From Marasmius tenuissimus (taxonomy: Eukaryota > Basidiomycota > Agaricomycetes > Agaricales > Marasmiaceae): a stretch of DNA of 64,000 nt. Position numbers and translations under genes: made by a program. Positions 1 to 11,230 of this stretch are shown here, piece by piece. The notes beneath the pieces were generated by a model that saw only the letters and a list, made by a program, of their open reading frames with translations, was not told where the DNA came from and did not search any database. The stretch's first letter is position 1; each line of letters begins with the position of its first letter. The stretch spans positions 248,001 to 312,000 of the forward strand of contig JAQOTA010000031.1 in NCBI GenBank assembly GCA_029532415.1, given 5' to 3'.

Positions 1-1734
1 GGTTTCACTGCTGACTGGATTAATCAGACAAATTGCAAACAAGGAATTGCCGCCATCCTTTCCCTCGGCTCAGCGCCTGTCCAACTCTTGCCTCTAGCCT
101 GATACAGGCCTAGCGGGACTCGATCGTGTCGGCAAATACAAACACCCCAATTGAATCTGGAACCATTTTTCACGATACGGTTGCATCCACGGTCCTATGA
201 ACTGAGTATCCAAGGTCGAGTATGTTTCGTCATCAACCATAAAACACTACATTTCAGCATCCAGTACGACTTGACTCAATACCACACTTCGGCAACTGAC
301 AGGCTCGTAGCTTTGGATCTCAAGAGGAGTACACAACTCTTAAACGAACCCTCGGCGGGCTTGGGTCTGGCCAGCGCTTTTGCAGGACACTACTGCCAAT
401 TCAATCAAACATCGTTGACGCACGAGGTGACCCTCCCGCTGATAGTGGCGTTAGAGGCGCTCACCAAACAAACAGCTTATCTTAGTGTACCGGTCACTGG
501 TTGACGGATAGGGAAGTCAACATTCATCACGAGTGGTGACTTTTCACGACCTTACTGCAACTTTGCTGCCATATACAAGGAAATTCAAAACTTCATTTAT
601 ACGCAGATGTACCCGTGTGCAAAACGGGAGTTAAAGAGCGCCCGAGAGATTGCTACTTTCAACTCAGCTCGACTATCGACACCAGGTCCCTCTCCAATTT
701 TGCGTTATTCTATCCCGCGGTCCTCTCGACGGGTTCTGATACTAGAGCTCAGAGGCTCCAGGCTGCATTACCTCAGGCTCGGGCTGGTAGGGATAGTCTA
801 CTGTTCACCGTCTATTACGGACGCAACGAGGGTCGTAAATTTGACCACAAATTGACGAAGTGCACGGTGAACTACGATGATACCAAGTTGGTTCCTAACT
901 CCAACCTAACTCAGTGGATAGAGGAAGGCGTGCCTCAGGCGACGAGTAAGGCCGGGAACTTCAGTGATGCTTGAGCGGGTACAGAGATGCCAACAGCTGG
1001 GGGGGTACACCCTTCATCTGTCGATTGCATTCATTTTGTCCAATCACTGGCTTCTGGCGGCTTCTGGAGGACCAACCCACAACCCAAACTGGTCGGCATG
1101 CTCGTCTACGCGCCAATTCGAGACGTAAGTTGTGACCTTTGCAACTTCAAACACGGAGAATTTTATTGTCCCCACTCTCGAGCAAAAATGTCCGCCTGAT
1201 ATCGCTGGCCGGCCTGCTGTCGTCAGCTCGTTCCGTTCGGGTGCTCCAACCAGGAATACGAAAGTATTTTCTGTTTCTGATAATTGTGGCCTCGGGACTC
1301 GCGCGTGCCCGAGCAACATTTGATCGATATTGACCATAACCCTGTAGCTACGCAAGGGTGCTTATGCTGACTCTGACGCTCGAATACATGAATGGAACCC
1401 CCCTTTTGAGGTTCTAATAGGAGGGGTTCATCAGTCTGTCATCTTCGGCATTTTTATCACAGCTTCCCGATATCAGCTGGACATGGGTGCTTTTGCGTCT
1501 ACCTCGTTACTCCGTAAGGTCAAAACTCCTGTACTTGGATGCGTAAGCATTAGCATTCTCTTTCGAGTTATGTACTTTTTACCCATTACCTTGTAAGTTA
1601 CGTATGGCACGCTCCGGTAGAGAGTCATTAAGTCACGTTGAAGCATGGAGGCCACGTAGCAACTGCAACGGTCAAACTTTGTTCTGGATTCTTGTCTCAA
1701 GATCGTATATCAGGGCATGAAGCTTGAGAGGTCA
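1..1734. other. no recognisable gene
   Basis: Several open frames of 60-119 codons occur on both strands (for example 151-504 and 615-974, plus), but none starts with a convincing ATG plus intron structure and none contains a domain I recognise. The stretch could hold decayed exons. I see no repeat or RNA gene in it. Confidence 0.4.
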
Positions 1735-2410
1735 ATAAGAGAAGGCGGCGACGGTCGTATCTCGAGTGGACGGCGAGGGCACGTGGTGGTCGCTTGGTCC
1801 AAGCACGTAAAGGTCTTTTCTCGGACGAGCGAGGTTACACTGCGGGCAAAACCCGTGCCTGAAAATCAAGCGATGCTAGGTCGCTTGACTCTTGAGTGTC
1901 GCCTGGACATGAGTTAGACTCGGGTTTCGGAACGTCACACGTACCTCAAGAGATATCACACTGACAGGAAACATGTGATGTGACTAGTGAATGTATAGGC
2001 AACAGTGTACCTTGTCACATAGGACAGGTGTGCGCTGAACAGGGCTTACATGAGTTTTTTCTTTGTTTTTTTTTGTCTGAGGAGGCTGAGGGTACAGAAA
2101 GAAGAAATCTTATGGGGACCTGGAAGTGATTGGCACAACAGGTGAGTGAAGTGAGATTCTCCGAAAATCATTTCATCCTCAGTCACTATTGAATGTAATT
2201 TTGTTTATTCTGTTGTGTGACTTCTAATGCCAGTAACTCGTGCTCAGACGAGACTCAAGCGACCTTGCGCCGCTTGAGAATCAGGCGGCGTGGGTTTTGC
2301 CCGCAGTGTTAAGGCTAGTCGTCGGAGAGGACCCGTGATGAGATTTGAGATCTCTTTCTGAACCAACTACCCACAAACACCCATAACCGTCGTCTCTTCT
2401 CTACGGGGGA
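1735..2410. repeat. fold-back element with ~170-bp imperfect inverted arms
   Basis: The left arm (about 1735-1917) pairs with the reverse complement of the right arm (about 2236-2405). An exact 18-base core, ACACTGCGGGCAAAACCC, is in both arms, followed by the shared blocks TCAAGCG and GGTCGCTTGA; overall similarity is roughly three quarters. About 320 bp lie between the arms and hold no open frame of note. This looks like an old MITE or fold-back transposon. I could not fix the outer ends or a target duplication. Confidence 0.65.
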
Positions 2411-2589
2411 AGAGAACCAAATCAATACAGTCGGTCGACTATAATTTACTTGAGAAGCAGTGTGAAGATAATGCGAACATCAGATAACACGACCTACATG
2501 CAAGGAGGAGTGCAGCCAATAGGTTTCCGTATTGATCGTAATTAGATACCACCAGCAGTCAGATGCGTTGATAGCCAGGTTTTTTGCCT

Positions 2590-4508
2590 TCAATAGCCAG
2601 TTCCATGAATATTTAACCCAACCAGAAACCAAGTCACGTTCAGCTTTGCGATATTCACGAGTGCCTTCACGATATTAAGTTGGAAAGGTCCGGGATCCAA
2701 AGTACGCCGTGAGGATGAGGAGCTGACAGTAAGTTTTACAAATAGGTAAACAAAAAACTGGAATACTGGACAACCGATCAAGCCTGCAGCGGAAACAGCA
2801 ATCTGATGAAAGAAATCCACCAAGCCCTGGATATCGTCCTCCCTCCTTCCTCAGCGATAATTTTCTTGAAGCAATGCACATTTCCAGTGTAAGGATCTCC
2901 TTGAACGCCTTCCGGGCTGAATCAAATTGTGCTTAGACAAACCGAGATGATGGGAGGGGAGGGATCTCACGTACTTAATCACGTCTTCCATCGAATACGG
3001 CTGGACTCCAAGACTCGTTGCAATAGTGCTCTCATCTTCGTCTTCCTCCTCTAAGGTTAGAGCCCTCTGCAAAGCTTAACCTAGCTTGTGGGACCATCCA
3101 AACCGACCAGAACAACGCCACGATTAAATGACAAGTCAACATTACAGGGGCCGTTTTCCCGAATTCTAGGTATTCGATTGCCCCCAGCCAAGAGGGGCGC
3201 ATGGCCATGACGAGCATCCAAACTGATTTAGCGATGAGGTAGTTTGCAAATATCTCGGGGAGGAGGTATAGGCTCCATGGGCGGCGACGTTCGGTTGGGG
3301 AGAGACGAACTTTTATACTGGTGCGAGGTTGAGTCCAAGGGAGGTTGTATGGGGTGATGATGGCCCTAATCGTAAAGTTGAGTCAGCTCGAAACCACCGG
3401 GAAAGAAAAGCTTGCCGAGTGGTCAAGACTTGGAGAGGAATGTCAATAGCTAGATCGAGGGTGATAATCAATACAATCCGCAAAGCTAAGTCCCTCATCC
3501 ATTCAACTTTACTGGGATAAGAAATGAGGTAGGCTATTGTGACAATAGCGATGACCATGCTATGGAAACGGCGGAGGATATCGAGTACTAGAAAATTCAA
3601 TTGGGGGCGTTAGGTTCAATAGGTTGTATAGGATAACAGACAAAAACGAACGGAGTCCTTTGTAATAGCCTGAGACACCCTAAGTATGCCTCTGAGATTA
3701 GATCAAAGAACGGATGGAATGTCTGATGATATCTTTTACCTCTACAGCATAAACTCTCCGGAACGCACTAAAGTATCCGCCGACATCAGAAGTGTATTTG
3801 GGCGATACTGATTGATGTCCGTCAGTTCGTTGCGCAGTGGATCGCAGCCCTGCACTTACCACCTACTTCTTCCGATTCGATTTGAACTCGATGGCCCTTG
3901 TGATGTACTCTCCAGCGCACCAGTACGCCGGAGAGGTACGGAGACAAGTAGACTGACTAGTGGAAAGCCGACCGCGATATAGAGCACGACTTCAACAGGA
4001 CCAGGATTTGATTCGGGCAAGAACATAGTTTTACGATGCGAGGGGGTCAAGAGAGGAAAGGATGTGACCAGATGCCAGTATACGTAGTCATTTATATGCT
4101 TCAGGCATTGTATACGTGAGCTTTTGACAGACATCAGAGTTTGTTGTATCACCTTGGCTGTACGCCGGGGCGCCCAAGGGTGACACAGCCTCAAACCCAA
4201 GAGAAACGAGGCTGTTGATGGAGATGGTGGATCAAGGACAATATTCAGTGTGTAAGAATAAGAGGGGCAGCGAAGACAAAAAGATACAACGAGGTAACAA
4301 AAACAACTTCGAACAAGGTCGACGATTTGAAAATAAAGGGGAGGACAATCGTCGAAAAGCCTAAATTTGCACTCACATTCATTCTCCAAATGCCCACACT
4401 GGAACCTTCGTAAGCTAGGTCGAACTCACCCTCCAAACTCAGCTTTGATTTAGTTGGGCGAAGTGTTGGCGATGGGGTCCCCGGGATTGTGGGCAACTTG
4501 GAGAACAT
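2590..4508 (-). CDS. probable multi-exon polytopic membrane protein, unidentified
   Basis: An ATG at 4508 opens a frame beginning MFSKLPTIPGTPSP, which runs to a GTGAGT donor after GIWRMN. Downstream on the same strand, separate open stretches encode strongly hydrophobic segments: LYIAVGFPLVSLLVSV (around 3.95 kb), MVIAIVTIAYLISY (around 3.55 kb), LRIVLIITLDLAI (around 3.47 kb), VMLTCHLIVALFWSVWMV (around 3.12 kb) and FQFFVYLFVKLTV (around 2.74 kb). An acidic loop TLEEEDEDEST (about 3.03 kb) follows a good splice junction. The pattern resembles fungal 5-7 TM proteins such as wax-synthase-like or DUF65xx families, but I found no diagnostic motif. The exon chain is not resolved, and it could equally be two adjacent genes or a decaying one. 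Confidence 0.35.
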
Positions 4509-7500
4509 GATGGTGTAGTACCATGGTAACGCATCACCTCAGTCATGAATTCATGGCCCGAGCGTGCGAATTATAGTTGGCGTAGGGTTTGACGGCGAAC
4601 GCCTCGTGTTTGCCTATCGCTCCAGGCCGAATCCATTCGCCGTTTCCCTTCCAAACTATGCATCTCAAAACCTACTACGCTCAGGATTATCCTTTTGCTG
4701 GTTTTCAATGCATGCACACACGACCTGCCGACTCCCAAGTTTTACGTCAAAATCCAGTTAGTAGCAAGTCAGTAACCTTCATCCGAAAATCGGTCGATGG
4801 TTGCATGTAGTATCGATGAAGAAGTCGGTGGATGATTTAGCCCGGCTATAGAAGGAAGGCTAGGAAGAGCCGGGTCTGATAGAATGATGGTGGTGGGGTA
4901 GTTGAAATCTCTGTATGTTTCCGTCTTTTTTCTCTCCTCTCCATCTTACATCTTCTGTCATTTTCTGCTTCCCTTTGGCACTCTTTACGCCGATTTGCTC
5001 TCTAGACTTAGAGTGGCCGTAAAAGGGACAATAACGATGAAGAGAAGACGGATATTCCCTCTCCGACAACAAAGCATGGATTTCGTTCCCACTACGACTG
5101 CTGGAAGATTGCGGGCTGGCTTGCTCTGTACCACAATATGGGTCTTGTGATCGTAAAAGGTTGAGGGAATGGTTCATAGATCTCCGGCCGCGTATTCTAA
5201 TGGTCGAAGAACAAGCGGTGCTCAACTCGGGGGTATGTTCGTGAATCATCCTCTTGCGCTCAGAACGGATCACGCACCCGGAGATGACAATATTATCTAC
5301 AACCGTTCTACACCAAGCATCTGGAGCCTGTATGCGAGGAGTCTGGGACTGGTCAACACTGGTCATAGCCAAGTCGTCTGCGAAGCGGTCCATAGGAAGA
5401 TGGTGGCTCCACACGAGATATTCGCCCATGCGAGTCTTTTAGGTGCGAACTAAAGCTGATAGCTCACCCGGTTTCAAATCTCGCTGCTCTGGATACCCGT
5501 TCCGACGACCATTTTCCACTTCTGAACCCCTCACCCTCTACACACCATCCGTTCGGAAAACAGTCTTTCATGCTGATACTGACCGGTGGCCGCTCTCAAT
5601 AGGAGCAGCTACATTTGCCCCTCAAAGGCTGGCAATCATATCGATGAACTTCGGGAACCCTGCAAAACAGAGCCTTGGATTGATACACAAATATTATCCC
5701 GTAAAACTCTTCACCGCTATTCGCATCCGCTATTGCCCGACTTCGTGAATGACACCGGTAACACTCCTAGTAACCCCTTGCTTTTCCCTCCTTCGCGTTA
5801 AGGAATGCCCTTGGTTTCAAAGGGGTTTACGGGTTGGTTTTCGAAGGATGTTCAATCTAAACACCCTCCTGGCCGGATCACTATTCTCCGTCTACTCCAA
5901 CTGCCAAACAAATCGCTACAAAATATCTCCAGTGCACTGCCACGCGCGCCAACCCTCATTGATCTATCATCCGCTCACCATTCGAGATGCCACCTCTCGG
6001 GTGAGTATATTACCACAATTATCACCCCTGATACTCACCAATTTGTGCTCACGGGGTCTACGATAGAGACAACTCGAACTATCACCGCTCCTTTCGTAGC
6101 AGGAATACATTAGAGCGAAGTTGCCAGTGGGAAATTTCTGCTTGGGAGGTTCGGAGTAATGAGACGAAGAGGGGATAGATCTCGGTTGTATGCACAGCGA
6201 CGTTTGGCGCATTATGTCCCGCCTAGGTGAGTTACTTGGATTGTTCTCTAGTGAGAGCCCGTGTGTACTTAAATTTCCATTGATGCAGGTCTTTGGATGT
6301 ACTCTCGAGTATTGAAACACGTGGGAAGCAGTGATAGTCAGTGAAATTGCTAGCTCTTGATGTCGTGGCCTCTGGGTATTCGCCATTGTAGCGATTCTCG
6401 CTCTCAGACCAAGGGATCACTTAACGGAGTCCCGATACAGTCTCTGATCCCTTCCTTGACCACCAATTTATGATTTTGCTTTGCTCACGAGTGGACGAGA
6501 TCCATGATACTACGAACACTGTCTAGTTGGATCTCGATGGACTTTGTGGGCTGGGTGTGCGACTTGTTTTAGGCTCGACGTTACACGAACCTCTCCCCAC
6601 GGTCGATATTCAGCTTCCTTATCATACCCACCCCTGTTTTTTTCGTTTACAGGCTGGTTGGAGTTCCGATGATTCAGTGAGCACTGTCTAACTGACGACC
6701 TCTTATCGACAGGGGAACAATGTTTGTCCTTTCTGTCCTGTCAAGAGTTTTGAGGTGGTGCTGGCCGAGAACCTATGTCGCGCGGAGCTTGGGCGAATAG
6801 AGACCGATCAGCCGCCATCCCATCCGTTATTGTAAATTTCTTTCATCAAGGGCCTAAACGCGTACCCACTCACTGCTGTCTTCAGCTCGCTTTTGGAACC
6901 CTAACCACGTCGATCAGACACTTTTCGTCGACCAAGATAGAAGTGCGTGTTCTGAGCTCTATAACCTGAAATTGCGGGTGCTCTTCCTTTGCAAAAAATG
7001 TGATGATTGAACTATTTAGACTCGATGGGACAGATCTATGTTAAGCGTTCGTACTGTGTGTTGGTCAATACGAGACAGGCAGTGGCAGAGAGCGATTCGG
7101 CTCGGCTACCGGTTCGAGCTAGTGTTTGGGAGACGCCAGCTCTCAAGTGAGTCAAGATTACTAGCCATTAATAGTGGTGACGCTCGAGATTTAAGTTGGA
7201 TAATCACCGTCGCTTCAGCAAGGCGGGAACTTTGGCCAGTTCGGAGCATGAATGAATACTGCCTCCTTTTCTCTCGATGTTTGGTATGCAGCCGATGGTG
7301 ATCGTCTGACGACAATACCCGTGGTGTCATAAACCAAGGAGATTGCATCCCAATGAACTTCACATTCAGTGTTATAACTTGCATATATTGAGAACTAAAA
7401 AGTATGACCGCTCATTGCGATGCATCTATCTTATTGGCTCTCCAGGGAGGATACACACGCGCTCCAAGCTGAATATCATGTGGCCTACGATACATTGGTG

Positions 7501-8229
7501 AGTCTCGGACGTTGTTTTTTTTCCAAAGATGTGTCTGGGCACGATGAGTCATGCTTGATGTTTGATGCTCACCAGCATTGATCTCTCGGCTGTCTGATCC
7601 AACAGGGGAAGTAAACGGGAAGCGATTCGAGAGCGTCAAAGGCCGCCAGTACCAATATAAAAGTGTCTACTCTCCGGATGGTAGTTCAAGGTTGGCTGTT
7701 GAATGCTTCTCACTGAAGTTCGAACCCACGCTATGGTGCCTCCGCTTCAATTGTACATATGTCCATCAGGGATCCATTGATCCATGCTACTCACTGCATC
7801 AGAATCTGTTCATCCGGAATCCACCCGAATAATACCGGGAATCTATGAACTATCCAATGTCGATGATCACTCATGGTGGCGCTTTGAAGATACGATTTGT
7901 AAGGGTTTCTCAAGCGATCCAGATTGACCCTCGAGCCCTGAGAACTAGATTTTGTGTTTTCGGAAGACCAAAATATCAGATTTGTAAGGCCATGCTTTAC
8001 CATAATCAATCTTATATCAGTGACTAGTGGCCACATCTTCGGGAATACATAGACAAACAGTAAGTAAGAGCCCTGGATACCTAAACCATACGGACTAATT
8101 ATAACTTTGCGGTCGAGACAACAGATGGGCATAGCGGAGCTAGATTGGAGAGGAGTCTGAGAACAGCGCCTTTTACCCGGGGTGATAACTAGTATGACTC
8201 CATCCATCACGAATCCCACCACCGGGGCG
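4509..8229. other. no recognisable gene (3.7 kb)
   Basis: Open frames of 60-190 codons on both strands have poor start contexts and unnatural composition. None matches a family I know. Stretches at 5.8-6.1 kb (plus) and 7.8-8.2 kb (minus) have slightly protein-like composition and could be exons of unknown or decayed genes. Confidence 0.4.
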
Positions 8230-8683
8230 TAATATGGCTGCTACTGGCGGCACCACAATCTCTCTTTCGCTGTCACGACCGTGTCCATCGTACTGTCCTC
8301 CTGATGCAATCGATGTACGCCTATCTCCTGTAAAGTCATTGTTGCGCCAGGCGTTGGTTGAGTTTGAGTGCGAGCGCCGGTATCGAACTGCCCGCGTCCA
8401 TGGTTCGAGTTTGAGTAATCTTCTGAAAATGTGACGCTTTGCCCGTCGTCGGAGTCATTGGCATTGTCCTTCTTCCTCCTAAGACCTGGTCGTTAATATG
8501 CGGACTAAGTGAGTTAGAAATGGCTTTTATGATTGGCAAAGCGCACACTTCCGAATCCCTCGGTAAATATCCTCGCAACAAGCTATGAATTACTTCAAGT
8601 GCGCTTCGCGAGTGAGGAGGTACTGACTCACAGATGCAGGGGAGGCAGCAGCAGCATAGCTGATAATAGTCAAAGGAAGCCAT
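8230..8683 (-). pseudogene. decayed paralogue of the Cys-rich gene at 44.3-45.0 kb
   Basis: The ATG at 8683 starts MASFDYYQLCCCC, closely matching MASYDCFQICCCC at 45,016, and is followed by a donor at the same place. Further down, one frame reads GQSVTFSEDYSNSNHGRGQ, then ARTQTQPTPGATMTLQEI. This aligns with GDSITFPEEYSGSKQGRG and AQTQTQPTPGAPMTVQKM of the other copy. In this copy the frames of successive exons no longer join cleanly, and similarity fades near 8.23 kb. DNA similarity continues into the 3' flank (ATCACGAATCCCACCACC against ATCACGAGCCACACCACC), so this is a segmental duplicate. Confidence 0.6.
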
Positions 8684-9399
8684 TATGTGTGTAGGGGGGG
8701 GGGAGTCTAGACCGCTTGGGAAGGTTAGGGAAGTGCAAATAGACGATTGAGCAGATCAGGAAATCATCCTGGCTTACTTGAAGTGTTCCCCAGTCTGATA
8801 CACTGGAGTATATCTGTGTATTGAAGGCTGTAGACTGGGGACCTTCTGTTAATCATGATGCATATCAGTATCTTTGGATGATGCAACAAATGTCCAGCTC
8901 AGCATCGTCTTGGTGTGGCGTTATAGATGAATCTAGATGAATTTATACCAACTTTGGGAAGCTAGTCTGCAAGAGGGTTAGACCGCAAGCAAATGATGGG
9001 ACATTGGAACCAGGGAATATTTATATCACTGGGAAAGATTTCAGGAAGGCAACAGATCCTTTAGCCCCTTGGTAGTTAAAACTTGAGCTCTGGAATCCTG
9101 AAAGCCACCTACTTATCTAGCTTGGGCTGATTTTGATTCTGTTTACTCAAATAATAGGTGCCAAGAATTGGAGCAGTCACAGCAATGCTACTACTTAATG
9201 CTGAATCTTGTGTTCAAGACAATAATCGTGAATAGGCTCTAGCTCGAAATCTACACGAATTCAACAAGATCACTTGTGCCCCTGCCAGTAACCAAGAACT
9301 TAGAAGTCGTAGGGTACACTGGTATTGTGGGGTATGTAGAGCGGGCCGCCACGCGACTGTTATTTGGAAATCGAGGCCAGGTTTCCTCAAAAACCGGGC
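8684..9399. other. no recognisable gene
   Basis: The stretch starts with a short G-run just upstream of the decayed Cys-rich copy, then AT-rich sequence with no open frame above 60 codons. Nothing else is recognised. Confidence 0.5.
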
Positions 9400-9404
9400 A
9401 AAAT

Positions 9405-9680
9405 ACTTGAGTTTTATCCTTACCTCATACTTACCTTATTACAACGCGCTGTACTTGAGAGAACCTTGAGAGAACCTTGAGCAACGCGGTTGAGTCGAAC
9501 TTGAGGGAGCGAGTGAGTCGGACTTGAGGGAGTGAACGAGGTGCCTCAAGGTCGACGTTGAGGGGGTAGATGAGGCAACTCAAACCGTGCTCAAGGGTAC
9601 CTCAACGTCGACCTTGAGGGAGTAAACGAGCTGACTCAAGCCGCATTCAACGATACTTCAAGGTTCGTCTCAAGTCAGGT
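9405..9680. repeat. left-edge cluster of CTTGAG/CTCAAG motifs
   Basis: Within about 270 bp I count seven CTTGAG and four CTCAAG hexamers, often in the context CTTGAGGGAGTGAACGAG or its complement. A matching cluster lies at 24.1-24.31 kb, where the CTCAAG orientation dominates. Opposite-facing subterminal motif arrays are typical of transposase binding sites at DNA-transposon ends; that role is inferred. Confidence 0.55.
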
Positions 9681-10024
9681 CGGGCGAACACACATGAAAG
9701 GGTAGAACGGTATATATTGTATAAGTTGTGCGAATACATAGGAGCGGCGAGTACGCCGTGTAGTGAGGGCTACCATTGTTCGATGTGAGCACCGTACGAC
9801 GTGCAGGGCTTATGAGGTCAAGTGCTGACCTTGGGTTGGGCCGATTTCTGGCCAGGACGACATATTCGTTGACTGCGGAGAGGTTGTAAGTAGCTGAACC
9901 AGACAGACAGAGAGGGAACACGTACCAATAGGTGACTCGGCGGCGAGTGCGTATCCTGCGTTGTTTTTTTTTTCCTTTTCTACGCTACATTTCAGTGAGA
10001 TACAGAGTGGAGGAGAGGGCCGGT
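9681..10024. other. gap without a gene
   Basis: This stretch lies between the left motif cluster and the GIY-YIG gene. It contains a T-run near 9,963 and one minus-strand open frame of 83 codons without recognisable features. Confidence 0.5.
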
Positions 10025-10666
10025 TTATACATTACGGTGCTTCAAAATTATACATTGCGCTAGAGCCGCCGCTATATCGATAGGCGTTCCGTTTAACTCG
10101 AACCATTCATCATGTTCCGTCCCACCTGTCCAAGTTTCAGAAACGAACGAGAATCGAGACGAAAAAAAGACTCACAGCAACAAATGACCTCCATCCTCGT
10201 GAACCCTAAGCACTCCATCTTCAGGTGTATACAAAGCTCTGGGATGCCAAGTTGGAAGGAACTTCGAGAATAACGAAGACGACGCACCCGCTTTGTGGCA
10301 ATTCAACATTGGCCATGAGCCGATTCTCGTCCAATCTACGCGTTTGCATGTCCTCCGGTGTTGCTCGAATCGCCTCTCGCTGTCCACAGACCTCCCGACC
10401 TTCAAAAAGGTCTTCCCCTTGTATCTTCCCAGCAGCATGTAGACGTCGCCCATCGTATCGTTCGCGCTTGGTCTTCTCTGTCGCCGACTGCGGTATTGCG
10501 TTTGGATGGACCGTAGTTGACGATGTCGTTTGGTTTTACGGGTTTTCGTGACGACGGGAGGGGGTTTCGGCGTTTGGATGGATCGGAATATACATTTCTG
10601 GTGAGGGTTACGGGTTTTCGTGGTGACGGAGGGGGGTTTCAACGGTTTGCGGACGATGTGGGACAT
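10025..10666 (-). CDS. GIY-YIG family protein, T5orf172/MUG113 type (180 aa)
   Basis: Three exons join in frame: 10666-10288, 10238-10176 and 10125-10025 (introns GTGCGT..CAG and GTGAGT..CAG). After a basic, Pro/Thr-rich N-terminus of about 70 residues comes the domain. GDVYMLLG corresponds to the GIY strand, FLKVGRS to the YIG strand, and SERRFEQH carries the conserved Arg. NCHKAE carries the conserved Glu, and the C-terminus reads ICCCGTEHDEWFE, the family's Cys/His ending. The hallmark residues of the fold are therefore present once the two introns are removed. Such domains are nicks or cutters of DNA in many mobile elements; the fungal members are uncharacterised. The gene lies tail-out beside the KDZ transposase on the same strand, which suggests a cargo or accessory nuclease. 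Start chosen at the first ATG. Confidence 0.75.
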
Positions 10667-10773
10667 GGGAGAGAGTGGAGGAGGTGTTTGAGTGGAAGAA
10701 AGACGAAGACAGGAAGGAAAGAGGGACTTGGGATTAGTAAGGGCTTCTCGCGACGAAAATAGAACACAAACCT

Positions 10774-10934
10774 TCGATTGACGCCGAACGGAATCTTGAC
10801 GCCCAGTCCTGATCTTGACGCCCGAACCGAATCTTGACGCCCGGGCAGAGTTTTGACGCCCGGACAGGATTTTGACGCCCGGACAGAATTTTGACGCCCG
10901 GACCGGCTTTTGACGCCCGGATCGAGTCTTGACG
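10774..10934. repeat. minisatellite of ~8 copies of a 19-bp unit
   Basis: The unit has the core TTGACGCCCGGAC (for example ATTTTGACGCCCGGACAGG) repeated head to tail, with a few substitutions per copy. It lies between the 5' end of the GIY-YIG gene and the 3' end of the transposase gene. Each unit contains three or four CpGs. Confidence 0.85.
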
Positions 10935-11135
10935 AGTAGGGAAGGAGAAGGGCGGGGATAGGGCAGGGATAGGAAGAACGAGGGAAGACAACGAGGGGGA
11001 GAGTGAGGGGGAGAGTGAGGGGGAGAGTGAGAAGGAGAGTGAGAGGGAGAATGAGAGGGAAAAACGAGTGGGAGAGAGAGGGGGAACGGGGAGAGAGAAG
11101 AGAACGAGGGGAACGAGAGGGAGAGGAAGAAGAGA
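10935..11135. repeat. purine-rich simple repeat (GGGAGAGTGAG)n
   Basis: A strongly strand-asymmetric G/A tract with repeated GGGGGAGAGTGAG blocks, directly after the 19-bp minisatellite. The open frame on the complementary strand is only a translation of the repeat (Ser/Leu/Pro-rich). Confidence 0.8.
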
Positions 11136-11230
11136 TATCATGAAGGGAGCTCTGCGTGAGGGGAGAGGTATCGTGAGGAGGAGGTATCGTGAGGGAGATC
11201 CTGGGGAATGCTCACCGAAGGATTTCTTGA

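Noticed and set aside
151..974. Possible gene at the left end
   Set aside because: The two frames begin with non-ATG codons, do not splice together convincingly and match no family I know.
10734..11141. Minus-strand frame rich in Ser, Leu and Pro
   Set aside because: Translation of the 19-bp minisatellite and purine-rich repeat.
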